This document shows positions 23,429 through 30,986 of a DNA stretch of 34,723 nt, in pieces. Positions within the stretch are counted from its first letter, which is position 1. Each line of letters begins with the position of its first letter. The stretch lies in assembly GCA_937944975.1 (NCBI GenBank), contig CALEBF010000003.1:1-34723 (forward strand), given 5' to 3'. The notes under the pieces were generated by a model. That model made no database searches. It was not told the origin of the DNA and saw only the letters and a list, made by a program, of their open reading frames with translations. The stretch is from an uncultured Mycoplasmatota bacterium. GTDB taxonomy: Bacteria; Bacillota_I; Bacilli_A; RF39; UBA660. A program made the translations under genes and the position numbers.

Positions 23429-24330
23429 TACTCAGCCCCCACATTCTCATTATAATATTTTTCACCATTTAATAGGAATGCTGTATTGACGATAATAATC
23501 AAATGCAATAATAATTGTACTAACATATTATCTAACATTTGAATATAGGTATCTACTCCTAACAAAAACTGTACTAACATAACCATCAAATATAGAATAA
23601 TTCCAAACTGTAAAAACTTTTTGTGGAACTGTGCACGATCCATTCTATCGCTGTATACATTTTCAACAAGCATATCGATATCGAGAGACATATTTTCTAG
23701 TGCATCGCTAGAATCTTTCGCACCTTCATTGGTGATTTGTAAAAATAATTGATGCATATTCTTTACGATATAGTAATCATATCTAGAATTCATATATTCA
23801 ATAGACTGTTCAACTGTACCATTTTCGTAAGCCATATCTATCATCATTTTTACATCAGACTTTACAGGGTCTTCTAATACTCCTGATTCATACACTCCCT
23901 CTAATGCTTTAACAAACGATTGAGTGGTTGCAAATTCCATGATTGTATTTGTCGTATAAACTTGAATTTGTTCGAAGACAAACTCGCTATACAATCTCTT
24001 ACATCTCAAATAAGTCAGATAAGGAATCACTAGGACTGACAAACATGAATAAATAATGGAAATGATTAAATTGTAAAAGTATAGGTAAGAAATAACTGCT
24101 GCAGATGCTGCAAACACAACGACTTGAATAACATATTGTCTCGTTGAATATTCTTGTCCTAGATCCTTTACTTTTTGTCGTACTTCTCGAAATGAGTATG
24201 GTGCATATTTTTCATAAATGACACCAGCTTGTTTCGAAATATATTTATATACGTTCTGCCCAGAATTTTTTCGATATGAATAAACGAAAATAAGGATTGC
24301 AGCAACAACTACAAATATAATAAACGTCAT
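23428..24330 (-). CDS. tadB: TadB-like membrane platform protein (T2SSF family)
   Basis: The 300-residue protein has a first helix at residues 2-17, a pair of helices at about 66-105, a cytoplasmic helical F domain (about 110-235, with VYTTNTIMEFATTQSFVKALE) and a final pair from about 244 to 290. This is the TadB plan. AAGGAGGGAATCATT precedes the start, and only 13 bases separate it from the CpaF stop. It is coupled to TadC by a TAATG junction. Confidence 0.8.
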   Translation of the reverse strand: MTFIIFVVVAAILIFVYSYRKNSGQNVYKYISKQAGVIYEKYAPYSFREVRQKVKDLGQEYSTRQYVIQVVVFAASAAVISYLYFYNLIISIIYSCLSVLVIPYLTYLRCKRLYSEFVFEQIQVYTTNTIMEFATTQSFVKALEGVYESGVLEDPVKSDVKMMIDMAYENGTVEQSIEYMNSRYDYYIVKNMHQLFLQITNEGAKDSSDALENMSLDIDMLVENVYSDRMDRAQFHKKFLQFGIILYLMVMLVQFLLGVDTYIQMLDNMLVQLLLHLIIIVNTAFLLNGEKYYNENVGAE

Positions 24331-24343
24331 AATGATTCCCTCC

Positions 24344-25633
24344 TTATTCTACTGGTTTTACATTTGCAAACGGATTAAATGTTCCCGCTTGAGAAGTAGC
24401 ACTCGCACTCTGCTGAGTACCTGCCTGTCCTGTCGGCATAGCTGGTGTTTGATTTTGCACCGCAGCCTGACTTGTTTGAGGCACTTGTTGTGCTTGTACT
24501 TGCGAATTAGAAGTTACAGTAGGCGTCGGGGTGTTTTCCGCACCTTTCACTGTATTATCTTCTTTTTCATTTAAATCTGTTCGAATGATATCTTTTGGTA
24601 ATTCTACTCCTTGCCCCTCTAAATATTCAAGTAAATATTTACTAGGATTTTGCCTTACGACATGACCGTCGTTTAATTTTTTATAAATCACATTGTATTT
24701 TGCTTCGTTATCTTCCGTTACGTAAAACTCGACAACAGAAGCGATCTCACGATGAAATCTCTTTGTTACTCTATCTTGATATCCACGGATATAGACACCT
24801 AATTGAACATAACGATAAATAGATTTCAAAAATTGATCGATATCTTGGTTTGTCTCCAACAAACTGTACATACGGTTTGGAATAGACTCTGCTTTATCCG
24901 CATGGATTGTCGATAAAATATAGTGCCCTGATGAAATTGAGTTACGTACGGCCATAACTGCTTCCGCACTACGAACCTCAGATAGCAAAATCCACTTTGG
25001 GTTCTGTCTCATACAAGTTACTAATACATCTGAATAAGAAGCAATATTATTCGTTTTCATTGCTACGATATCCCGATGTGGGAAAATTCGATCGAGGTGC
25101 AATTCCAAAGTATCCTCAATTGTAATGACTTTCTCATTTTCCTTGATATGAGAGGCCAAGTATTTGACGAACTCTGTTTTACCAGAACCTGTTTCTCCAC
25201 ATACGATAATGTTACAATGTCCTTCAATTGCCTTCATTAAGAAGTCATGCACATCAAGTGTAATATAATTTTCTGCTAATATTTTTTCTTTTTCCAAACG
25301 AATTTTCGCTGGTGTTTTACGCATTACGCAAGCGATTCCATTTCTCGCGATAGAATCGTGTACGAAATTCAAACGTAATTCTGCACTCTCCGCATCCAAG
25401 AAAGGGTGAGCCATGTTAAAGGTCTTACCCATGACGTTGGAACATTGGAAAGCTAATTTTTCCATAAACGCATCATTGACCACATCATTTTCCACGCGGA
25501 AAATACCACGTGATAGTGTTTTCAACCATAATTGACCTCCGTTACTATAAGAAATATCGGTTACGTCGTCGTTTTCCAATAATTCTTTTAGTGGTCCAAA
25601 GTCAATCTGGGCAAACATTGCATCATTAAACAT
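24344..25633 (-). CDS. cpaF: CpaF/TadA-family secretion ATPase (VirB11-like)
   Basis: The 429-residue protein has an N-terminal domain and a RecA-like motor with Walker A GETGSGKT (146-153), an Asp box TIEDTLELHL (171-180), Walker B WILLSEVRSAE (214-224) and a His box STIHADKAES (241-250). This is the CpaF/TadA branch of the VirB11-type ATPases that drive pilus assembly. A Gln/Thr/Ala/Pro-rich disordered tail follows residue 360. The ATG at 25633 is chosen: it lies one base after the CpaB stop with AGGTG correctly spaced, and the longer frame from 25717 would only read the Asn/Thr-rich end of CpaB out of frame. It is the only VirB11-type ATPase seen, so it may serve both modules. Confidence 0.93.
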   Translation of the reverse strand: MFNDAMFAQIDFGPLKELLENDDVTDISYSNGGQLWLKTLSRGIFRVENDVVNDAFMEKLAFQCSNVMGKTFNMAHPFLDAESAELRLNFVHDSIARNGIACVMRKTPAKIRLEKEKILAENYITLDVHDFLMKAIEGHCNIIVCGETGSGKTEFVKYLASHIKENEKVITIEDTLELHLDRIFPHRDIVAMKTNNIASYSDVLVTCMRQNPKWILLSEVRSAEAVMAVRNSISSGHYILSTIHADKAESIPNRMYSLLETNQDIDQFLKSIYRYVQLGVYIRGYQDRVTKRFHREIASVVEFYVTEDNEAKYNVIYKKLNDGHVVRQNPSKYLLEYLEGQGVELPKDIIRTDLNEKEDNTVKGAENTPTPTVTSNSQVQAQQVPQTSQAAVQNQTPAMPTGQAGTQQSASATSQAGTFNPFANVKPVE

Positions 25634-25634
25634 A

Positions 25635-26483
25635 TTATGCACCTGCTTGTTCTTGGTTATTTGTATTATTTCCTGAATTGTTATTCGTGTTTGTATTTGT
25701 ATCTGTTGATTGATCAATTACTACTGTATTTGCGTTAATGAAGTCTTTTAAGTATTGTGTACTAACTTGTGTTTCTCCACTTTCATCAACTTCTTGTCCG
25801 TGTGGTACTGGGAATAATTCTACATCGAAATCATCCATGTAACTTGCTTTACGTAACAAGATATTGATTTCTGGATCTACTCCAAAAATTAACATTGATG
25901 GTGTACGTGCTTCTTCTGTATTTTCAAATACGTGACGTCCATCTTTATCCTTAACTGCTAATACTTTAATGTTTTCAACTAATTTACCTACCATGATTTG
26001 TCCAGCATCTGTTGTTGCTTTCATATAAATATCAATCTTATTTCCAGGGAAAATTGAGTTTCCATATGTAGAATCCATCGTAACTGGGAAGTTATATACA
26101 ACTTCATTTTTACCTACTTGTGTAAACGCTGAATCTGGCAATTCTTCCTCCGTTACTAATGTATCTTGATAAAACATACTACCTTGTGGAATTACAGTAT
26201 TATAATTACTATATTTTCCGATAACTTGTGACGCTACACGAATTACGTTGTCACTTAACACAACAGGTGCAACATCTACATATTCAATCATATCTTTTGT
26301 GATTTTCGTTCTTGGTTGAATCGTATCCACAGCTACTGGAATATTACGTACTGGTGTAACTGCATTATTAATCTGCATATTATATCCCCAATATAAAATT
26401 CCGATAACTGCTACAACCCCGATAATTGTTACAGTATTTTTATTTTTCAAAAATCTTTGAAATGTTACTATTATATTATTCAT
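25635..26483 (-). CDS. cpaB: CpaB/RcpC-like pilus assembly protein with SAF domain
   Basis: The 282-residue protein has one N-terminal membrane helix (about 17-36) and an extracytoplasmic SAF-type domain: RNIPVAVDTIQPRTKITKDM, VIGKYSNYNTVIPQGSMFYQ, then a second domain with NSIFPGNKIDIYMKATTD. This is the CpaB/RcpC arrangement of Tad operons. The last 30 residues are a low-complexity N/T tail that may be surface exposed. AGGAGAATAAAA precedes the start. Confidence 0.85.
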   Translation of the reverse strand: MNNIIVTFQRFLKNKNTVTIIGVVAVIGILYWGYNMQINNAVTPVRNIPVAVDTIQPRTKITKDMIEYVDVAPVVLSDNVIRVASQVIGKYSNYNTVIPQGSMFYQDTLVTEEELPDSAFTQVGKNEVVYNFPVTMDSTYGNSIFPGNKIDIYMKATTDAGQIMVGKLVENIKVLAVKDKDGRHVFENTEEARTPSMLIFGVDPEINILLRKASYMDDFDVELFPVPHGQEVDESGETQVSTQYLKDFINANTVVIDQSTDTNTNTNNNSGNNTNNQEQAGA

Positions 26484-26498
26484 TTTTATTCTCCTATT

Positions 26499-26900
26499 CT
26501 AATATGGCGTTTCTAATATCGCATCTAATTTATTTGTCACATCAAAGTTAATCGTCTCTCCTGTAAAATTAGCAGTATTGGAGCTTGATACCTTGATACT
26601 AACTTTTGGCGGCATCTCATTCACATCATAAATCTGAATTTTATACGTATGCCCTAAATTCACGTTTTGCGCAAAACGTCTTAAAAAATTTTCTACGAAT
26701 TTCTCACGATCAATTCGAATCGTTCCATATGCACGATATGATGCGAAATCAAATGCATCGTACATCGCCGCTTCTGTTGTTTCCTTCAGTAAATTGAAGT
26801 TTTGTTCATCAGCATTTGTAATGTTCTGAAAGAAGTTTACAAAAAATATCGAAATGACACCTAGTACAATAATAAATATTCCCCAAAACGATTTACTCAT
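26499..26900 (-). CDS. TadE/pseudopilin-like anchored protein
   Basis: The 133-residue protein has one N-terminal hydrophobic helix (about 6-24) and a soluble domain rich in aromatic and acidic residues (TTEAAMYDAFDFASYRAYGT, FVENFLRRFAQNV). It lacks the cysteines of the paralogous pair at 21495-22370. Size and topology fit a TadE-like minor subunit; no family motif is certain. Its ATG overlaps the stop of the preceding 41-residue frame as ATGA, so translation is coupled, and CpaB follows after 15 bases. Confidence 0.6.
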   Translation of the reverse strand: MSKSFWGIFIIVLGVISIFFVNFFQNITNADEQNFNLLKETTEAAMYDAFDFASYRAYGTIRIDREKFVENFLRRFAQNVNLGHTYKIQIYDVNEMPPKVSIKVSSSNTANFTGETINFDVTNKLDAILETPY

Positions 26901-27022
26901 TCTCTCACCACCTTATTATCAACATCAAGGTCACAAATCTGCTCAAGATCATTCGGTGTTATCACAAATGCTCCCTGTAATAATCCTACTGGTGTATTTT
27001 TAAATACACATCGATCCCACAA
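26897..27022 (-). CDS. 41-aa small protein with TTG start, coupled to the TadE-like gene
   Basis: A short frame begins at TTG (27020-27022) after the strong site AAAGGAGGGTGA and ends at TGA 26897-26899, which overlaps the next gene's ATG as ATGA. The peptide opens MWDRCVFKNTPVGLLQGAFV and contains TPNDLEQICDLDVDN; it has two cysteines and no membrane helix. No family is recognised. Strong ribosome binding site plus the ATGA junction favour real translation; a leader for coupled initiation is the alternative. Confidence 0.6.
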   Translation of the reverse strand: MWDRCVFKNTPVGLLQGAFVITPNDLEQICDLDVDNKVVRE

Positions 27023-27068
27023 TTTGTCACCCTCCTTTCAAATATGACATACCGTCCTCTATTTTTAT

Positions 27069-27074
27069 ATTATA
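27069..27074 (-). promoter_or_regulatory. Extended -10 promoter of the Tad operon
   Basis: On the minus strand TATAAT is preceded by TGA. The -35 region is A-rich without a good match at 17 bases. It lies about 45 bases before the small TTG-start frame. Confidence 0.6.
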
Positions 27075-27120
27075 TCACATATTTTTTCAAATTTCTTATT
27101 CTTTTTCTACGGTTTACATA

Positions 27121-28734
27121 CTATTTGAGTTGATAAACAAATTCTTGATTTCTCAAGCGTAAGCAAATTCTAATTTTCGTTGCATTTTTCATTTCTGGAG
27201 TCACTTCGATATATGTGATACTTTCATTTGCTGCGCTCGTAGGCTTTACTTCCTTTATTTGGAATGGCTGATTCTTCATCTTACCATCAATTTCATACTC
27301 GATTGTTCCAAACATTTGGATCAATTGAAACATCGTACTGACACTACGAAGCTGAATGGTATCATCCATTTTTAAAGATCCTGTTAGTTTTAAAAGTGTC
27401 TTATCGTAATTACTTAAGATATCAGGTTTTACATACTCAATCGATGGAACACACTCGTTTTGCGCTGCACAGAAATTATAGTCTAATTTAAATTGATCAT
27501 TAATTTCATACGAATCAATTTTCAAAACACTTTCTCCAAGGATAGTACCTTTTGTGTTCATTTCGCTGCCTAATTGAACCGTCTTTGGCTTTAAATCTGC
27601 CATAAGATTTTTAGGATTCAACTTCACATTTACATACATTGCTTGAATCTTATTATCCTTGCTTTTTAGTCCGTTGATGTATTTTAATGTCATTGTTTTA
27701 TTTAAATAATTGGTAGGAACCTCATATACAAGTAAATAAGTTACTTCTGATTGTGTCGGTATTTTCTCGTCTTGGTACACCGTTCCTAAATCTTTTAACT
27801 GATTTTTGTAAGCCTTTGTTGGATAATAATGCTTATCTCCAATGTTCAACTCTAATTTTGCGAGTTCTAAATGATCCGTTGGTTCCGATAACTTTCTTGT
27901 GGTAATCTCTAAAACCACTAAATTCTTGTAGTCATCTAACTCATTCATTTTATAATCCGTATTTGTGATATAAGAACGATTCACTTGCATCATAAAATCA
28001 TAGGTGTAAAAGTACTGTCCTTCCTTATATTTTTTGTCTGTAATTCCAGACTTAAAGAAAATAAACACACCTAGCGCCACTACTGCAACTGCGACAATAA
28101 TATTAATAAGTAATTTATTTTCTACATAAACATATTTCATATGTCGCCATCTACGTTTTAAATCACGTTTGAATCGATCCGTATCTACTTCGACATCTAC
28201 TTCAAATTCTTCACTATCTTCTACTGCAATATCTAACTCTTGCAGATCTTTTACGAAATTGAATTTTTTAATATCAAATCCAGTTGCTCGCACAAAAGTC
28301 ATGACAGAGGCAATAATTTGAGCAATAAATGCGATATTTACAAAATCACTCATCGCTCGTGCGACACGCGCACTTACCAACTGTCCTTCCATTGTAACAA
28401 TCGTATTTTTCGTCAGAACGAATATGACAGTGACAAAAATAAAAGTGATAATGGAATATATATAGTATGTGATCGGTTTTTTCTTTAAATACATTAAAAC
28501 TAGTACCGTAATCAATCCCACTATAATAATTCCTATTACTAAATACACTCTGAAACTAATCAAGGTACTTGCGATATCTTGTCCAATAATGGATTCTCCT
28601 TGACTAAAATAGTCGCTAAAAAACTGCATGATATTCCATGTTTTATAAAGTAAATATGCCATCAATCCAGTCAAAATAACGTGAATCAATTTGAAATTTT
28701 TAATCAATATCGCATACGGTTTTCTTAATATCAT
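27121..28734 (-). CDS. Polytopic membrane protein with large C-terminal soluble domain, function unknown
   Basis: The 537-residue protein has four hydrophobic segments in the first 150 residues (about 15-32, 64-83, 89-110, 130-148), an acidic then basic cytoplasmic segment (EDSEEFEVDVEVDTDRFKRD, near 175), a further helix at about 208-230, and a C-terminal extracytoplasmic part of about 300 residues, likely beta-rich, with one close cysteine pair (NFCAAQNECVP). I do not recognise the family. It has its own promoter and directly precedes the Tad operon in the same direction; no terminator separates them, so it is probably part of the machine. Confidence 0.7.
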   Translation of the reverse strand: MILRKPYAILIKNFKLIHVILTGLMAYLLYKTWNIMQFFSDYFSQGESIIGQDIASTLISFRVYLVIGIIIVGLITVLVLMYLKKKPITYYIYSIITFIFVTVIFVLTKNTIVTMEGQLVSARVARAMSDFVNIAFIAQIIASVMTFVRATGFDIKKFNFVKDLQELDIAVEDSEEFEVDVEVDTDRFKRDLKRRWRHMKYVYVENKLLINIIVAVAVVALGVFIFFKSGITDKKYKEGQYFYTYDFMMQVNRSYITNTDYKMNELDDYKNLVVLEITTRKLSEPTDHLELAKLELNIGDKHYYPTKAYKNQLKDLGTVYQDEKIPTQSEVTYLLVYEVPTNYLNKTMTLKYINGLKSKDNKIQAMYVNVKLNPKNLMADLKPKTVQLGSEMNTKGTILGESVLKIDSYEINDQFKLDYNFCAAQNECVPSIEYVKPDILSNYDKTLLKLTGSLKMDDTIQLRSVSTMFQLIQMFGTIEYEIDGKMKNQPFQIKEVKPTSAANESITYIEVTPEMKNATKIRICLRLRNQEFVYQLK

Positions 28735-28762
28735 ATTGTTTCCCCACTATTCTACTATATAC

Positions 28763-28791
28763 AGTATAACTGAAAAAACAAAAAATGAAAA
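28763..28791 (-). promoter_or_regulatory. Promoter of the 537-aa membrane protein gene
   Basis: On the minus strand TTTTCA (28786-28791), 17 bases, and TATACT (28763-28768). The -35 match is partial. It lies between two upstream terminators and the start codon and marks the start of the secretion locus. Confidence 0.55.
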
Positions 28792-28820
28792 GGAAAATTT
28801 TAAGCTTTTCCTATTTTTTC
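28778..28820. terminator. Second hairpin between the sec operon and the secretion locus
   Basis: AGGAAAA (28791-28797) and TTTTCCT (28806-28812) pair around eight bases, with T-rich flanks on both strands. It may act as a back-up terminator; it overlaps the -35 box of the next promoter. Confidence 0.5.
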
Positions 28821-28844
28821 AACATTCTATATGATAGTTTGAAA

Positions 28845-28870
28845 AGAAAAAAACAGATCATTAAGATCTG
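28845..28870 (-). terminator. Terminator at the end of the secA operon
   Basis: CAGATC (28854-28859) and GATCTG (28865-28870) form a hairpin followed on the minus strand by seven T residues. The stop codon of the PH-domain gene lies in the loop. Confidence 0.85.
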
Positions 28871-29310
28871 CTTTGGTTGTTACCAGCATATTTTTGTTTC
28901 TCTGCCATCATATACTCAGTAATCTGTGTCTCTATTTCATCTAAAGCATCTTTTTGAATATTAGAAAGATATACACGTTCTTTTACGGTATCTATGATCA
29001 CCTTTCCCCAGACGATTCCCATCTGTACTTTTAAATCGTTAAATAAATCTGGTGTAATCGCAGTATAAAAATATCCAAACAATAACCTTTTCTGTGCAAG
29101 TAAAATACGTTTGTTTGTAAGCACCACTGCATACGTCGTAATAATATCTAATGGATTATTATTCTTTTGCGCAGCAAATGCATAATAAACTTCCTCGCCA
29201 GGGTTCAAAAAGTTTTCCACGAGTTTGCTGTGATGTTTAATTCTCCAAGCAACAGTCAGTGGATACTTCTTTTTAAATTGCAATATTTTTTCGTATACTA
29301 CATTATTCAT
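28861..29310 (-). CDS. Bacterial PH-domain-like protein
   Basis: The 149-residue cytoplasmic protein has an N-terminal helix and a core of about residues 40-120 whose pattern (NPGEEVYYAFAAQ, AVVLTNKRILLAQKRLLFGY, KVIIDTVKERVYLSNI) fits bacterial PH (bPH) domains: repeated beta strands with the common TNKRIL motif. A helical tail of 30 residues ends it. AGGAGGTAACT precedes the ATG. It is the last gene of the secA transcript. Function of the family is generally unknown. Confidence 0.65.
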   Translation of the reverse strand: MNNVVYEKILQFKKKYPLTVAWRIKHHSKLVENFLNPGEEVYYAFAAQKNNNPLDIITTYAVVLTNKRILLAQKRLLFGYFYTAITPDLFNDLKVQMGIVWGKVIIDTVKERVYLSNIQKDALDEIETQITEYMMAEKQKYAGNNQSRS

Positions 29311-29328
29311 AGTTACCTCCTAAATCGA

Positions 29329-30141
29329 CTATTCTTCAATCAAGCCATTTTCTTGAAAGAATGTAACAAAAGTTGCTTCGTCTAAATATCCTGATTGTGT
29401 ATCAACGATTTTTCCGTTTTGGACGATCAACGTAAACGGAGTTCCAAAATCATCCTGTAATTCTTCGAAAGAATCGATTAACTCTGATGATTCTTCCTCA
29501 CTTAAATCTGTAATATTCAAATAATTAATTGTAATTCCATATAATTGAGCAATATTAGAGAGAACTGGACGTGCTGAATTACATGCACTGCAACCAGTTT
29601 GTCCCAATACGATAATTGACTTTTCTGAATTATCTTCCGCAATTAATTCTTTATACTTTTCAAAATCGATCTTCGTTAAATATTCATCATCCGTCTTTAA
29701 TACCGCATCTTCACCTAATACACCATTATCTTTATAAAAATTAAACAATCCTTCTTTATCTGTATAACCCATTTGCGTACCTAAAACTTTTCCTTCTTTT
29801 ACAATTGAAAGATGAGGAGTTCCAAATTGTGTTTCATCGACATTCAACATTTTTAATAAATTAGATAAATTCGATTGTGATAATTCATCTGTATCAACGT
29901 AGGTATATTCGATGCCATATTCCTCTTTCATTTGATTCATAATCGGAGTAAATTGTTGACAATATGAACATCCTGCTCTTCCTAAATATATAATTTGTGT
30001 TTCTTTTGAATTGATCAGATCCGTATATTTTTGCATTAACTCTTTTTCTTGTTCTTTGCCTATATAACTAATCCCTATAGCCCCTGCGACAACTACTATT
30101 ATCGCTATTATAATCGCTACCAATTTTTTACTCTCTGTCAT
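29329..30141 (-). CDS. Membrane-anchored protein with two tandem thioredoxin folds
   Basis: The 270-residue protein has an N-terminal anchor (about 7-26) and two thioredoxin-like domains. The first has AGCSYCQQF (C58, C61) and cis-proline FGTPHLSIV (P109); the second has TGCSACNSA (C184, C187) and FGTPFTLIV (P235). The domains share YLG/VLG-x-x-GCSxC and an FGTP motif, so they arose by internal duplication. The facing is outside the membrane, where such proteins make or reshuffle disulfide bonds or serve as electron carriers. It lies between secA-linked genes and the secretion locus, near several proteins with paired cysteines. AAAGGAGAG precedes the start with somewhat long spacing. Confidence 0.82.
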   Translation of the reverse strand: MTESKKLVAIIIAIIVVVAGAIGISYIGKEQEKELMQKYTDLINSKETQIIYLGRAGCSYCQQFTPIMNQMKEEYGIEYTYVDTDELSQSNLSNLLKMLNVDETQFGTPHLSIVKEGKVLGTQMGYTDKEGLFNFYKDNGVLGEDAVLKTDDEYLTKIDFEKYKELIAEDNSEKSIIVLGQTGCSACNSARPVLSNIAQLYGITINYLNITDLSEEESSELIDSFEELQDDFGTPFTLIVQNGKIVDTQSGYLDEATFVTFFQENGLIEE

Positions 30142-30162
30142 TCTAATTCACTCTCCTTTTAT

Positions 30163-30705
30163 CTATTTTGTCTTAGAAGCCCCTTCTTTTTCTTGACCTA
30201 ATTGTTCAAATTCAAATTTCTTTAACGTTTCTATCGCATTTTGCAAAGCTTTTCTTCTTTTAGTCGTGTCATTTTGTTTCCATGCTTCCTTCATAGATCC
30301 TAATGTTGCACTACTACCTCCCATTAAAAGAAACATCATCAAAATTTCATGTTCCTGCAGTGAAAAAATAAGATCAAAAATTGTCGCAGTAGCAATGACA
30401 GATATAGTAGTTAATAACATGTTTTTAAATGCGCTTTCATTCCAAGGTGTGTTTTCTAAAATCTTATTTTCATAATATATATAATCTCTTATATTCTCTA
30501 CACCAGTTTGGTTTTCATCTATTATCTTGTGTGTTTCTTGCATTGCCATTTTGCTATAGTCAATTCTATCTCTTCTTTGCCAGCCAAATCCGGTTTCTGG
30601 TTTTGCTAGTTCTTCATTGATTCTTTTTTCGTGCTGACAATACACCTTCACTACATAGTTACTATTTCCTTCTATAGGCACACGCTTAAACTTCCTTGAC
30701 ATCAT
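30163..30705 (-). CDS. Hypothetical protein with two membrane helices
   Basis: The 180-residue protein has a hydrophilic first part (1-90, with HEKRINEELAKPETGFGWQR), two hydrophobic helices (about 93-112 and 118-135) and a charged tail. I do not recognise the family. The frame opens with two ATG codons after AAGGAGTGTAG; either may be used. It overlaps the preceding gene by 20 bases, so it is translated from the same transcript, downstream of secA. Confidence 0.65.
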   Translation of the reverse strand: MMSRKFKRVPIEGNSNYVVKVYCQHEKRINEELAKPETGFGWQRRDRIDYSKMAMQETHKIIDENQTGVENIRDYIYYENKILENTPWNESAFKNMLLTTISVIATATIFDLIFSLQEHEILMMFLLMGGSSATLGSMKEAWKQNDTTKRRKALQNAIETLKKFEFEQLGQEKEGASKTK

Positions 30706-30979
30706 CTACACTCCTTCTAATCATATCTTTTGCTTCTACTTGAAACAACTCTATCAACTCTTTCAAACTCTCCTGATTTTCAGGAGCCTTTACATCTAAA
30801 ACATCAATTCTATCTTGACCATTTTCCTCTTCTACAATCCCTATCATTGGTAATACATATTGATCTGTACTAACAAGGTACAACATATTTTTTTCTTCAT
30901 ATAAAACACTACCTGCCACTGTAAATAATGCACCACTTTGAAATTGTATTGTATCTCCTATTTGATATTTTTTTTCCAT
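30686..30979 (-). CDS. Small hypothetical protein downstream of secA
   Basis: The 97-residue protein has a beta-rich first part (YQIGDTIQFQSGALFTVAGS, YVLPMIGIVEE) and a helical tail (NQESLKELIELFQVEAKDM). No family is recognised. The ATG at 30979 follows AGGGGGAAA, seven bases after the SecA stop; a longer frame that reads through the end of secA is rejected. Confidence 0.7.
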   Translation of the reverse strand: MEKKYQIGDTIQFQSGALFTVAGSVLYEEKNMLYLVSTDQYVLPMIGIVEEENGQDRIDVLDVKAPENQESLKELIELFQVEAKDMIRRSVDDVKEV

Positions 30980-30986
30980 TTTCCCC

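Noticed and set aside
25634..25717. N-terminal extension of CpaF by 28 residues
   Set aside because: The extension is the out-of-frame reading of the Asn/Thr-rich end of CpaB; the ATG at 25633 has a ribosome site and sits one base after the CpaB stop.
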